Shown here: piece after piece, positions 16,220-25,014 of the stretch
How the letters are laid out: every line of letters starts with the position of its first letter
How positions within the stretch are numbered: position 1 is the stretch's first letter
DNA from: Lactobacillus sp. LL6
Lineage (GTDB): Bacteria > Bacillota > Bacilli > Lactobacillales > Lactobacillaceae
Reading direction: 5' to 3'
DNA length: 64,000 bases
NCBI RefSeq assembly: GCF_007570935.1
Contig: NZ_VLLR01000001.1
Coordinates: 124,001-188,000 of the forward strand
Translations under genes and position numbers: made by a program
The notes under the pieces: model-generated
What the model was told of the DNA's origin: nothing
What the model saw: only the letters and a program-made list of their open reading frames with translations
The model's database searches: none

Positions 16220-17677
16220 TTAAAGAATGGGTGAAAGCATTCTTGAAAAGCTTTGCAAGGTTCTAAGCCAACGACTTTGTTTTTGTATCATTTCTTTAGT
16301 AAGTAAGGTTGAGTTTTCCATATCTTTTTTGAAGGCTATTTCCATTTGTTTGGTAAAGTTTTTATCATAAAAAATAGCACAATCTTCAAAATTAAGATCA
16401 TAAGAGCGATAGTCTTGATTCATTGAACCTACAGAAGAGTAATTATCATCAACGATTACAGTTTTTGCATGGATGAAACCATTATTATAAATATAAATCT
16501 TAACGCCATATCGAGTTAACTCATTTGCATACCATTGAGTTGCTCGATAAATAAATGGATGATCTGGCATTGATGGAATCATGATTCGAACGTCAACACC
16601 TGACATAGCAATCATTTGCCATGTTGCAAGCATTGCGTCATCGGGAATTAGGTATGGAGTTTGAATCCACAATCTTTTTCTTGATAAAAGCATTAAACGC
16701 ATCATACCGTTGCGCATATAGGGGGCATAACGGTCAGGCCCGTCTGAAACAATTTGAGTAGCAATATCACCTGGGGAAATTTCAGTTTCGTCCAAGTCTG
16801 GGAAAAAGATAGTATTAAAAGTAATAATTTGAGAATCATTTTGGATGGATGCATTCCAATCCATGACAAAGCGTTCTTGAAGAAGAAGAGAAGCTGAGCC
16901 TACAATTCTAACTTGGCTATCACGCCAGTAACCAAATTTTTTGTTTTTACCTAAATATTGATCACCAATATTAAAGCCACCAGTCCAAGAGATTCGACCA
17001 TCAATTACAACAATTTTGCGGTGCAAATGATAGTTGATTCGATAACGTGTAATCATATTTCGTGAAGTAATGAAGGGTAAAACTTGTCCACCTGCCTTAC
17101 GTAACTGGTCAAACCATTTTTTAGTAGCACCCATTGATCCCCAAGCATCATAAATAACCCGAACCTGAATTCCTTCTTTTGCTTTTTTTATTAGTAAATC
17201 TAATATACGATTTCCAATATCATCATTATAGAATGTATAAAATTCAACATTAATTGTTTCTTTAGCATTTTCAATATCTTCAATCATGTTATCAAACATT
17301 GCACACCCATCTGTAAAAAGTGAAACATGATTATTTTTAGTTACAGGAGAGTAGCCATCTTTATTAAAATAATGAATGGCTATTTTTCCTTTATTAGTAG
17401 TGTCAGAAGGACTAACTTTTTTTGGAGCTTTGGCAATTGCTTTTTGCACATTACGTAATCCTAAGTGGTGTTGTTTGTTAATAGCAAAAATATTTTCTTG
17501 TGAAATTCCACGTCCAAAAAACGCATATAATATGAAGCCAATAACTGGTAAAACTAATAAAATTATTAACCATGCCCAGGTAGTAGAAACAGAACGCCTT
17601 CTATGAAAGACGATGTAAAAAGCAAGAATAGTATTAGTAATAACAATAATGCGAATTATATCGTGAAGCAAAATCAA
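16220..17677 (-). CDS. cls: Cardiolipin synthase
   Basis: A 485-aa phospholipase-D-superfamily enzyme that condenses two phosphatidylglycerols into cardiolipin. Two N-terminal membrane helices (IIRIIVITNTILAFYIVF and TWAWLIILLVLPVIGFILY) precede two HKD motifs: HLHRKIVVIDGRISWTGG (about residue 215) and HAKTVIVDDNYSSVGSMNQD (about 400). Translation starts with TTG 17677, correctly spaced behind AAGGAGCC. It follows the hydrolase gene by 14 nt in the same operon. Confidence 0.94.
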   Translation of the reverse strand: MILLHDIIRIIVITNTILAFYIVFHRRRSVSTTWAWLIILLVLPVIGFILYAFFGRGISQENIFAINKQHHLGLRNVQKAIAKAPKKVSPSDTTNKGKIAIHYFNKDGYSPVTKNNHVSLFTDGCAMFDNMIEDIENAKETINVEFYTFYNDDIGNRILDLLIKKAKEGIQVRVIYDAWGSMGATKKWFDQLRKAGGQVLPFITSRNMITRYRINYHLHRKIVVIDGRISWTGGFNIGDQYLGKNKKFGYWRDSQVRIVGSASLLLQERFVMDWNASIQNDSQIITFNTIFFPDLDETEISPGDIATQIVSDGPDRYAPYMRNGMMRLMLLSRKRLWIQTPYLIPDDAMLATWQMIAMSGVDVRIMIPSMPDHPFIYRATQWYANELTRYGVKIYIYNNGFIHAKTVIVDDNYSSVGSMNQDYRSYDLNFEDCAIFYDKNFTKQMEIAFKKDMENSTLLTKEMIQKQSRWLRTLQSFSRMLSPIL

Positions 17678-17691
17678 AAAAGTGGCTCCTT

Positions 17692-18624
17692 CTATTTTTT
17701 TATTCCAATAAATCTGTGAACAATATCTATAACAAATGGATTATCATGCATCCAACTATGTTCTGCATCTTGCTCTCCGCGAACTTCTACTTCTTGGTAT
17801 AGGTGGGCTTTAGGAGCAAGGACATAACGAATACTTTTTGCAGAAACAACTGAAATAAATTTATCAGTATTGGTATTATCGAGAACATTTCCATATATAT
17901 TAAGAACTGCAATATTTGAATTAAATCTTTTTCGTCTAAATAAGAGATAAAGATAATGCGGATTCATCATACTTGGCCGTCCCTTTTCATTTAGTACATT
18001 AACATTAGGAATATCACCAAGATACGTTACCCCATCAAATGGCCCAGCAATAAAAGCTGCGTTTTTTAAATGAGGGAATTTTTTATTACGCCAGTTTTTC
18101 ATCTCAGTTCTAATAATGCAAGGACAGGCTAAAGAGTGTGCAACTGCAGTATATTTTGAAAAATTGTAGCGTTTTGCTAAAAAAGGTAATACAAAACTTA
18201 AGTAATAATCAATACCATAGATTCCTACAATACGTTGTCGAAAAGCAACTTGAATAATGGGTTGTTTGTCATTTGTCCAAGTTCCGGATAATTTAAAATT
18301 TCCTAGTAAGTCTGCGGTTACTTTTAAATATCCTGTTTTTCCTTTATCTTTGCATGCTTGATCTACCATTACTTGGGTTGTGTAATCTCCTCCACGAAAA
18401 CCATGAAAATAAATAATGGGAACTTGTTCAAAATCCCCTTTTTTCTCTTCAATTTTTACAGAATCTTCGATTCTTTTTTTGTGCATTCTAAGTAAAGGTC
18501 TAGTTGGTGCAAAACTAGCAAGAAGTCCTAAAGAAATCATATTAAACATAGAAGGTTCCTGCCATATATTATGTTTACGATTTTTCTCTGCTTCTTCGGT
18601 ATATTTTTTTGAATTGAAGAACAT
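17692..18624 (-). CDS. Alpha/beta hydrolase of the DUF915-like family
   Basis: A 310-aa protein with an oxyanion-region HGF motif (VPIIYFHGFRGGDYTT, residues ~68-83), nucleophile elbow TAVAHSLACPC (Ser around 165) and a late HSW near residue 291, as in lactobacillus cell-surface-type DUF915 hydrolases. It has no true signal peptide, but a hydrophobic stretch near residues 28-40 (NMISLGLLASFAPT) may tether it. Substrate unknown. It is co-transcribed with cls. Confidence 0.75.
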   Translation of the reverse strand: MFFNSKKYTEEAEKNRKHNIWQEPSMFNMISLGLLASFAPTRPLLRMHKKRIEDSVKIEEKKGDFEQVPIIYFHGFRGGDYTTQVMVDQACKDKGKTGYLKVTADLLGNFKLSGTWTNDKQPIIQVAFRQRIVGIYGIDYYLSFVLPFLAKRYNFSKYTAVAHSLACPCIIRTEMKNWRNKKFPHLKNAAFIAGPFDGVTYLGDIPNVNVLNEKGRPSMMNPHYLYLLFRRKRFNSNIAVLNIYGNVLDNTNTDKFISVVSAKSIRYVLAPKAHLYQEVEVRGEQDAEHSWMHDNPFVIDIVHRFIGIKK

Positions 18625-18693
18625 AGTACACCGCCTTAAAATAGTAATAAGTACATTTTAACATGTTTTTTTGTTTAGAAAGGACAACTAAAT

Positions 18694-19488
18694 TTGAAGT
18701 TCTATGCTGTAAAAAAAGGAAGAATACCAGGAATATATCGAACTTGGGTGGAAGCTAAAGCTCAAGTGGACGGTTTTAGTGGAGCAGAATATAAATCATT
18801 TGAAAAAATCACTGATGCTACAAGTTATATGGATTGGACTCAAGAAGAAAAGCAAGAAGTCATGCAACGTGCTGAAGATAACTTGAAAAATGCAATCGAA
18901 AAAGTAAAATTAGCTAGTAAAAATATTAAAAATCAGCCTGCTAATTCTGTGAATAACATAAAGGAGAAAAAACTAGATATGTTTAAAGAAGAGGCAATTC
19001 AAAATTCAGACTATTACGCTACAGTTTATACAGATGGTGGCTCAAGAAATACTGGTGCTAGCAAGAAGGGCGGCAAAGTTGCAAAAACTGATAAAGCTGC
19101 TTGGGCATACTTAATTGAATATAATGACAAAAAAATTGATGGTGCTGGTGGAGAACTGGGTGCAACCAATAACAAGATGGAAATGACAGCCTTTATTAAT
19201 GCTATGAAAAAAATTATCGAATTAGGTTTCAATGAAGAAAAAATCTTGTTTTGCTTAGATTCTCAGTATGTAATCAATGGAACTACTGAATGGATGTCAG
19301 GTTGGAAAAAACGAGGCTGGAAAAAAGCTAATGGTCCGCTTCTTAATAAAGAGTTGTGGCAGGAAATTGATCAACTAGTTCCTAATTTCCCTAATATGGA
19401 ATTCCAATGGGTAAAAGGACACGCAGGTCAAGCGGGTAATGAATATGTTGATAGCTTGCTTAATGAATACATGGATAAAAATGAATAG
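18694..19488 (+). CDS. rnhA: Ribonuclease HI with N-terminal RNA/hybrid-binding domain
   Basis: A 264-aa enzyme. Residues 1-50 are a caulimovirus-VI/viroplasmin-type hybrid-binding domain (MKFYAVKKGRIPGIYRTW, then FSGAEYKSFEKITDA). A charged linker of ~60 residues leads to the RNase H fold at ~107-262, with YTDGGSRNTG (first Asp), NNKMEMTAFINAM (Glu), CLDSQYVINGTTEWM (Asp) and the late GHAGQAGNEYVDSLL (His/Asp). It cleaves RNA in RNA-DNA hybrids. It starts at TTG 18694, with AAAGGA upstream. Its terminator is shared with the convergent DUF1002 gene. Confidence 0.93.
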   Translation: MKFYAVKKGRIPGIYRTWVEAKAQVDGFSGAEYKSFEKITDATSYMDWTQEEKQEVMQRAEDNLKNAIEKVKLASKNIKNQPANSVNNIKEKKLDMFKEEAIQNSDYYATVYTDGGSRNTGASKKGGKVAKTDKAAWAYLIEYNDKKIDGAGGELGATNNKMEMTAFINAMKKIIELGFNEEKILFCLDSQYVINGTTEWMSGWKKRGWKKANGPLLNKELWQEIDQLVPNFPNMEFQWVKGHAGQAGNEYVDSLLNEYMDKNE

Positions 19489-19493
19489 TAAAA

Positions 19494-19522
19494 AAAGGGC
19501 AAATTTATCATTTGTCCTTTTT
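19494..19522. terminator. Bidirectional terminator between rnhA and the DUF1002 gene
   Basis: AAAGGGCAAAT and ATTTGTCCTTT (arms 19494-19504 and 19510-19520) with A runs on one side and T runs on the other. Confidence 0.85.
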
Positions 19523-19537
19523 ATTTCCTGGGAAATA

Positions 19538-20497
19538 TTATCTTATAAGAATTATTCCACCAAATAATCCTTTAAAGAAATTAACGATTGAATCCCAAAT
19601 TTGTTGAAACCAATTGCGATTTTCTGGAGTGTTGAATTTATCAAAAATACCTTTAGCTCCAGCTTGGATTTTTTGAGATAATTTTGAAGCTTGTTCTTTG
19701 AAGTTGCCATTCTTTAATGCTCCAGAATCACGCACTTCAATTAAAACATTAATAATTTGATTTTTTTGATTATTGTTAATGGTATCACCTAAATGGTTGA
19801 TTTTGATTTGATTATTTACAATATCTCGAATTTGACTGTCAGAAATATTGTTGCCAATTTTTGTCATTTCGTTTTTAGCCCCTGCAACTGCATTATTAAG
19901 TTGAGCGTCGCTATAACCATCTTTATTTTTATTTTCTTTATTAATAGTACTTAATGTGCCCATTTCATCTTGAGCAGCATTAACTTGTTTTTGATTTAAG
20001 GCATTACCATTTTTGGCATAAGCTGCATAAATTCCAGCCAAAGCTCCTGAACCGTCTATTGGACGAGCGCTAGTAACATAAATGTTAGCATCTTCAATAC
20101 CAGCTGTTAAAGCTGCATTTTTATACTGATTAGCGGTAATTGTTGTAATATTATTTTGACCGTTATAATCCAAAATTTTGACATTAATACCACTACCCTT
20201 GCTTGCTTTTTGTATCATTGCGCTAGACCATACGCCAGATGCGGTAGTGAAATTATCACCTGATGGATTGAGATATTTAACTAAATCATTTCCCGTAACA
20301 GTAATAGTTTGATAATTGGCGCCGTTTAAAGGAGCTGTCAATACTTTAAGAGTACCTTCTTTTTGACTGTCAGTAAGTGAAGTTCCTAAAGTAACTACAG
20401 GAGTATCAGCATCTATAGCTAGGGCAGTTTTTGAAAAATTAAAAAACGCGACTGTAGTAGCCAAAAATATAGTTAAAAATGTAATAGTTTTCTTCAT
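19538..20497 (-). CDS. Secreted DUF1002 domain protein
   Basis: A 319-aa protein with a Sec signal peptide (KKTITFLTIFLATTVAFF, cleavage after TALA near residue 27). The mature protein is a DUF1002 protein of the YpuA type: TPVVTLGTSLTDSQKEGTLK, VTGNDLVKYLNPSGDNF, VWSSAMIQ, IYVTSARPIDGSGALAGIYA. The extreme C-terminus is hydrophobic (WDSIVNFFKGLFGGIILIR) and may associate with the membrane. ATG 20497 has AAGGAG upstream. The function of the family is unknown. Confidence 0.88.
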   Translation of the reverse strand: MKKTITFLTIFLATTVAFFNFSKTALAIDADTPVVTLGTSLTDSQKEGTLKVLTAPLNGANYQTITVTGNDLVKYLNPSGDNFTTASGVWSSAMIQKASKGSGINVKILDYNGQNNITTITANQYKNAALTAGIEDANIYVTSARPIDGSGALAGIYAAYAKNGNALNQKQVNAAQDEMGTLSTINKENKNKDGYSDAQLNNAVAGAKNEMTKIGNNISDSQIRDIVNNQIKINHLGDTINNNQKNQIINVLIEVRDSGALKNGNFKEQASKLSQKIQAGAKGIFDKFNTPENRNWFQQIWDSIVNFFKGLFGGIILIR

Positions 20498-20668
20498 TAG
20501 ATTTTTCTCCTTAATTATTATGCACCCCATTATACTCGCATAACTTAGGAATTCGTCAAGTCTATGAACTATAGCTAAGGAAGACTTAATATTTGCCTAA
20601 CGAGCAGAAATACCTTTAGTTTTAAATAGATGTTATAATAATAAACAATGTGAGGAGAGAAATTATAT

Positions 20669-21490
20669 ATGCAAGAGCAACCTGAATTAACCGTCATTAT
20701 GCCGGTTTACAATATGGAAAAATATTTAAGTAAAGCACTTGATCATTTGGCTAATCAAACTGATTCAAATTTTAAATTATTGATTGTTAACGATGGTTCT
20801 AAAGATAAGACAGCTAGTGTGGCAGAATCATATCGTAATAAGTTTCGCCATATGAAAATTATTAATAAAGCTAATGGTGGTCTTTCTGATGCCCGAAATG
20901 TTGGAATGGAAAATGTAGATACCCCATATTTTACTTTTCATGATGGGGATGACTGGGTTGAACCTGGTTATACTGATTTTTTTGTGCGCGCTTTTCACAA
21001 TCATCCCAATGTAGCAATGGTAAGTTGCGGCTATTTTATTGATTCACCTCATCGCCAAAACCATGTGGTAGGTAGTCCAGCAGAAGGTGAATTATCGAAA
21101 GTGCGCACTTATGGCAAGATGACGAATATTTTTAATTCAACTGTAAAAGGCTATACTTGGAATAAGGGTTATAAAACTGCAGTTGTGCGCAAATTTGGTT
21201 TGGAATTTGTAGAAGGTCTTGCTTTCATGGAAGATCAGATTTTTAATGTGAAATACATCTCTGAAACTGATGGGTTTTATTTTAATGCTGTACCGCTTTA
21301 CCATTACTGGCAGCGCGATGATAGTATGGTTCATAAATTTAATTTTAAGATGGTTCCAGATAATATTAAGGCAAATTATATTGTATGGAAGCAAATTTTA
21401 AAGAGTTTAATTAGGGGAAAAAAAGTCCAAAAAAATCAAAGCAGCAGTAAGTTAATTAGTGAAGGTAACAATAATGAAAGAAAAAGTTAA
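20669..21490 (+). CDS. Family 2 glycosyltransferase
   Basis: A 273-aa GT-A enzyme without a membrane domain. Residues 6-16 are LTVIMPVYNME, then IVNDGSKDKT (Asp for nucleotide binding), GGLSDARNVGME, the metal-binding DXD-like HDGDDWVEPGY, and FMEDQIF with the putative catalytic acidic residues. The acceptor is unknown; cell-surface polysaccharide or lipid decoration is likely. The last codons overlap the next gene by 17 nt, suggesting coupled translation with the hydrolase. Confidence 0.88.
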   Translation: MQEQPELTVIMPVYNMEKYLSKALDHLANQTDSNFKLLIVNDGSKDKTASVAESYRNKFRHMKIINKANGGLSDARNVGMENVDTPYFTFHDGDDWVEPGYTDFFVRAFHNHPNVAMVSCGYFIDSPHRQNHVVGSPAEGELSKVRTYGKMTNIFNSTVKGYTWNKGYKTAVVRKFGLEFVEGLAFMEDQIFNVKYISETDGFYFNAVPLYHYWQRDDSMVHKFNFKMVPDNIKANYIVWKQILKSLIRGKKVQKNQSSSKLISEGNNNERKS

Positions 21491-22130
21491 TGGAGTTGAA
21501 CTTTATTACCATAAGTTAGGAAAAGGTGAACCTTTATTACTATTGCATGGGCATCATCTTGATGGAGGAATGTTTGATAAGTTAATATCGCCATTATCTC
21601 TTTACTATACTGTGTATGTGGTAGATATGAGAGGACATGGCTTAAGTGAAGGTGAAAGTGCAGAGCATTACCAGACTGAAGTAGAAGATATATATACTTT
21701 TATTAAACAGCTTCACCTAGAAGGATGTTATTGCTTTGGATTTGATGCAGGGGGACTTGTGGCAATGATGCTTGCCAGCAAGTATCAACATTTGTTTAAA
21801 AAAATGATTGTTGCGGGTGTTTTTGTAAATGGAGCAGGAATTCGTCCCTACCATTATTTAACTGAAGGTTTTCACCGTTTCTTTAAGCTTGATCGTGATA
21901 GTAGGGTAGAATTGACAGAAAGTTTTATGTCAGAAGATTCTATTAAAAGAATAGTGATTCCTACGTTATGTGTAGTTGGTGAAAAGGATTGGGTTAAAGT
22001 TGAACATGTTAGATGGTATAGTCAATTTATGGAAAATGGACGCTTGATTCTAATGCCGCGGCAAACTCATGATAGCTATGCCGTTAAAAGCTTAAAATTA
22101 CTTGACTTGATTAAGGACTTTTGTAAATGA
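21474..22130 (+). CDS. Alpha/beta hydrolase with an Asp at the nucleophile position
   Basis: A 218-aa alpha/beta-hydrolase-fold protein: LLLLHGHHLDGGMFD (oxyanion HG), VVDMRGHGLSEG and TLCVVGEKDW with the usual acid position, plus QTHDSY as the likely catalytic His. The nucleophile elbow reads GFDAGG instead of GxSxG, so residue 91 is Asp. Asp nucleophiles occur in haloalkane/fluoroacetate dehalogenases and epoxide hydrolases (GHDRG-type elbows), but this protein is shorter than those. ATG 21474 (with AAGG upstream) is preferred to GTG 21459. Confidence 0.75.
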   Translation: MKEKVNGVELYYHKLGKGEPLLLLHGHHLDGGMFDKLISPLSLYYTVYVVDMRGHGLSEGESAEHYQTEVEDIYTFIKQLHLEGCYCFGFDAGGLVAMMLASKYQHLFKKMIVAGVFVNGAGIRPYHYLTEGFHRFFKLDRDSRVELTESFMSEDSIKRIVIPTLCVVGEKDWVKVEHVRWYSQFMENGRLILMPRQTHDSYAVKSLKLLDLIKDFCK

Positions 22131-22241
22131 TTAACTCAAGGTTAGAAACAATTAATTAGATTTTTTCTTCTTTTACAAGCTTTTAGGAAAGTTTTTGTTT
22201 ATAATAGTGTTGTATATGATTTTTATTTAAAAGAGGTAGCT

Positions 22242-23228
22242 ATGGACAAGGAAGAACTTCATCAATTATTGCATCCAATGAAGGTTATTGGTTTAGGCGG
22301 AAATCCAGCCTTAAACGAAAAGATTGCATCAATTTTGCATAAACCGCTTATTGAAACAGCCGTACACCATTTTAGTGATGGTGAAATTCAAGTTAATATC
22401 GGTGAAAGTGTCAGAGGTTGCGATGTTTTCGTAATTCAATCAATTCAAGACCCAGTTAACGAAAACTTTATGGAACTTGAAATTGTGCTTGATGCATTAC
22501 ATCGTGCTTCAGCACATACTGTTAACGTTGTAATTCCATATTTAGCATATTCACGTTCAGATACTAAGACTCGTTCACGTGAACCAATTACTGCTAAGCT
22601 TATTGCAAACTTGCTTCAATTAACTGGTATGGATCGTCTTATTGCAGTCGATCTCCATGCTTCACAAATTCAAGGATTTTATAATGTTCCTGTAGATCAT
22701 TTACATGCTATGCCACTTCTTGCACAATACTTCTTAGATAACGGTATTGCAGTTAAGGAAGATGACGATATTGTAGTTGTTTCACCAGATCACTCAGGTG
22801 CTAAACTTGCTAGAAACTTTGGTCAATATTTTGACGCTCCTATTGCAATTGTAGACCAAAGAGGCGCTCGTTATGATACTGACGTTCACGATATGATTGG
22901 GGACGTTAAAGGAAAGAAATGTATTATTGTTGATGATTTAATTGATACGGGTTCCCGTATTGCTGCATCAACTAAGTCAGTTTTAGCTGCTGGTGCTAAG
23001 AAAGTTTACGTTGCCGCAACTCATGCACTTTTATCAAAAGATGCTACAGAAGTGCTTAATGAATTGCCAATTGAACAAATTGTAGTAACAGACACTATCA
23101 AGCACAGTCGTTACCCAGACAGAATGGTTCGTATTTCTGTTGACCAATTACTTGCTCGTGGTATTGATTATGTTTATAATGACCGTTCAATCCACCAAAT
23201 TTTTGATGAACAAAATCGTCTAAAATAA
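22242..23228 (+). CDS. prs: Ribose-phosphate pyrophosphokinase
   Basis: A 328-aa PRPP synthetase that makes PRPP from ribose-5-phosphate and ATP for nucleotide, histidine and NAD synthesis. It has HHFSDGEIQVNI, DVFVIQSIQDPVNENFMEL, the catalytic flexible-loop region YLAYSRSDTKTRSREPITAK, DLHASQIQGFYNVPVDHL and the PRPP-binding loop IIVDDLIDTGSRI (VDDxIDTG here). The final residues NRSIHQIFDEQNRLK are typical of a lactobacillus paralogue. ATG 22242 has AGAGG upstream. It is monocistronic and ends in a terminator. Confidence 0.95.
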   Translation: MDKEELHQLLHPMKVIGLGGNPALNEKIASILHKPLIETAVHHFSDGEIQVNIGESVRGCDVFVIQSIQDPVNENFMELEIVLDALHRASAHTVNVVIPYLAYSRSDTKTRSREPITAKLIANLLQLTGMDRLIAVDLHASQIQGFYNVPVDHLHAMPLLAQYFLDNGIAVKEDDDIVVVSPDHSGAKLARNFGQYFDAPIAIVDQRGARYDTDVHDMIGDVKGKKCIIVDDLIDTGSRIAASTKSVLAAGAKKVYVAATHALLSKDATEVLNELPIEQIVVTDTIKHSRYPDRMVRISVDQLLARGIDYVYNDRSIHQIFDEQNRLK

Positions 23229-23251
23229 GGCAATAATTACAGATTTGCGAG

Positions 23252-23284
23252 AATAATCCCTATTACGTTGGGGGTTATTTTTTA
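23252..23284 (+). terminator. Terminator of prs
   Basis: AATAATCCC (23252-23260) with GGGGTTATT (23271-23279), followed by T6. Confidence 0.85.
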
Positions 23285-23306
23285 TTAAAAAATTATGCAT
23301 TTGACT

Positions 23307-23335
23307 ATTCATATAGATGAATTAGTTGATATAAT
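23307..23335 (+). promoter_or_regulatory. Promoter with palindromic operator for the TetR-type gene
   Basis: The palindrome ATTCAT-ATAG-ATGAAT (23307-23322) lies directly upstream of an extended -10 element (TGA TATAAT, -10 at 23330-23335), at the -35 position. A short perfect palindrome at this spot upstream of a TetR gene suggests autoregulation. Confidence 0.5.
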
Positions 23336-23375
23336 GAAGTAAAAACGTATAGAGTTAAGAATGAAAGGATAGAAT

Positions 23376-24062
23376 ATGGCTAGACGCAAAAATATGACAA
23401 GACGTAGAATCATTTTAGGAAATACTTTCCGATTGATTCGTGAAAATGGTATGGATAATATTTCTTTACAAATGATTGCAGAAAAGTCAGGTATTTCAAA
23501 ATCACTACTTCAATCATATTATCCTCATAAGGCAAAGCTTACTACTGATATTGTTCATAATTTGTTTAACACATTAAGTCAAGAAGTGAATACATATTAT
23601 CCAGTAGAAGAAGGTAAGGCTCCATATGCCCAAACTAAAGCCTTTATTTATACCATTGTTAACTTGGGGATGCATGATGACGGTTTAGATAGAATTATTT
23701 CTGAAGTATTTTCAAGCAATGAATCTCTAGACACTTGGGGAAATATGCTTTACAATTGGCTTCAAAATTATCACTTCTTTGATGAAGCTGATTCAAATAC
23801 AGATGAGATTGAATCCGGTATTGCTTTTGTAACTACAGGAATTGGTCGTCTTTATCGTGATCGTAAGAAGCATCATTTAACTGCTGAAAACTTAGCAGAT
23901 TATGCAGTTGGTACTTTGATGTATAGTTTCCTTCATTGTTCATCTGATGAAATTGATGAAGCTCTTAAAGAAGGTCACGATATTATTAAATCAGCTGATA
24001 TGGAAAATGTTCATCGTGCAATCGATACAATGTTTGACGAGGGCAAAGAAATTATCAGCTAA
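23376..24062 (+). CDS. TetR/AcrR family transcriptional regulator
   Basis: A 228-aa protein. The N-terminal helix-turn-helix spans about residues 7-60 (RRRIILGNTFRLIRENGMDN, ISLQMIAEKSGISKSLLQSY, YPHKAKLTTDIVHNLF). The C-terminal ligand domain is unassigned. ATG 23376 has GAAAGGA upstream. It is followed after 15 nt by a membrane-protein gene, so the pair probably forms a small autoregulated operon. The inducer is not deducible. Confidence 0.88.
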   Translation: MARRKNMTRRRIILGNTFRLIRENGMDNISLQMIAEKSGISKSLLQSYYPHKAKLTTDIVHNLFNTLSQEVNTYYPVEEGKAPYAQTKAFIYTIVNLGMHDDGLDRIISEVFSSNESLDTWGNMLYNWLQNYHFFDEADSNTDEIESGIAFVTTGIGRLYRDRKKHHLTAENLADYAVGTLMYSFLHCSSDEIDEALKEGHDIIKSADMENVHRAIDTMFDEGKEIIS

Positions 24063-24077
24063 AAGGGGAATTTAGCT

Positions 24078-24908
24078 ATGGTTGATGGCTCAAGGGCCGA
24101 TTTAAGAAGACAAGGTCAAGAGCAGAATACGCATTATAAAAGAATTTTAGCTTTTTTAATATTTTTGATTGCGGCATTAAGTATGATTACTACTACATTT
24201 TTGAATCCTTTTTTTATGAAAAGTCAAATTCGAACTAGTAATAATCAAGTAGTTGTTGTCCGACAAGTTGATAGCCATTTTAATGATTTAGCAGATATTA
24301 TCGGAGCAAGCCATGATGAAAATTCTAACTTGCTTACTATCCAGCAAACTCAGCCCATTGCAGATCATATAATTGATTATTCATTAGGCTTGCATTGGTT
24401 TAAAGTTGATAATAAAAAATTAGCAAAACAAATTCTGCATGATATAAATCTTAACATTGATAAAGGCTCATCTAGTGAAGCACAAAGAGTGCAGAGTAAG
24501 CTGAAAAAAGAGGGTAGCAATGCAATTTATGCGGTGATTCAGGCTTTTAACTTAAATATTGTTACTTTAGGTGCAAATATTGCTGCATTACTGTTTGTTG
24601 TTAATATTGTGATTATAATTGTTACAATTATTACCATGTTTTCTTTAATTAGTGATATGAAAACCCAAAAAACAACTAAAGATTTAATCCATTCTATTAC
24701 AGCTTCAGGGATGTGGAGTGGTTTTTGGATAATTATTATTGCTGGTATTTTGGCAATTATTCCTGTCATTTTTAACGTAGAAAGTTTGGGTGGTCTAGGC
24801 TATTTAATGGAAATTAGCAGCAGTATTTTTCTTGAATTTGTAATTGTAGGTGTAATTATCTATATATTATGTGCTATTCCATGGCAGATAACTTCAACTA
24901 GTAATTAA
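24078..24908 (+). CDS. Integral membrane protein in the TetR operon, function unknown
   Basis: A 276-aa protein. Helix 1 is at residues ~23-45 (ILAFLIFLIAALSMITTTFL), followed by an extracytoplasmic domain of ~110 residues (NNQVVVVRQVDSHFNDLADI to QAFNLNIVTLG). Three further helices lie at ~165-190, ~210-235 and ~250-270. It is not a transporter family I recognise. The architecture of one N-terminal helix, a loop and three C-terminal helices could suit a sensor or a simple efflux partner, but no motif supports either. It starts at ATG 24078, with AAAGGGG upstream. Confidence 0.75.
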   Translation: MVDGSRADLRRQGQEQNTHYKRILAFLIFLIAALSMITTTFLNPFFMKSQIRTSNNQVVVVRQVDSHFNDLADIIGASHDENSNLLTIQQTQPIADHIIDYSLGLHWFKVDNKKLAKQILHDINLNIDKGSSSEAQRVQSKLKKEGSNAIYAVIQAFNLNIVTLGANIAALLFVVNIVIIIVTIITMFSLISDMKTQKTTKDLIHSITASGMWSGFWIIIIAGILAIIPVIFNVESLGGLGYLMEISSSIFLEFVIVGVIIYILCAIPWQITSTSN

Positions 24909-24913
24909 TGAAG

Positions 24914-24938
24914 ACTGAGACTGATGTCTCAGTTTTTT
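24914..24938 (+). terminator. Terminator of the TetR/membrane-protein operon
   Basis: ACTGAGAC (24914-24921), TGAT loop, GTCTCAGT (24926-24933), then TTTTT. Confidence 0.9.
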
Positions 24939-25014
24939 GTTGCAAAAAAACTTATTCCTAGATATACTAATAAAATAGTTTAATTTTTCTTTAATTTAGC
25001 AGTAGGTGGAGAAT

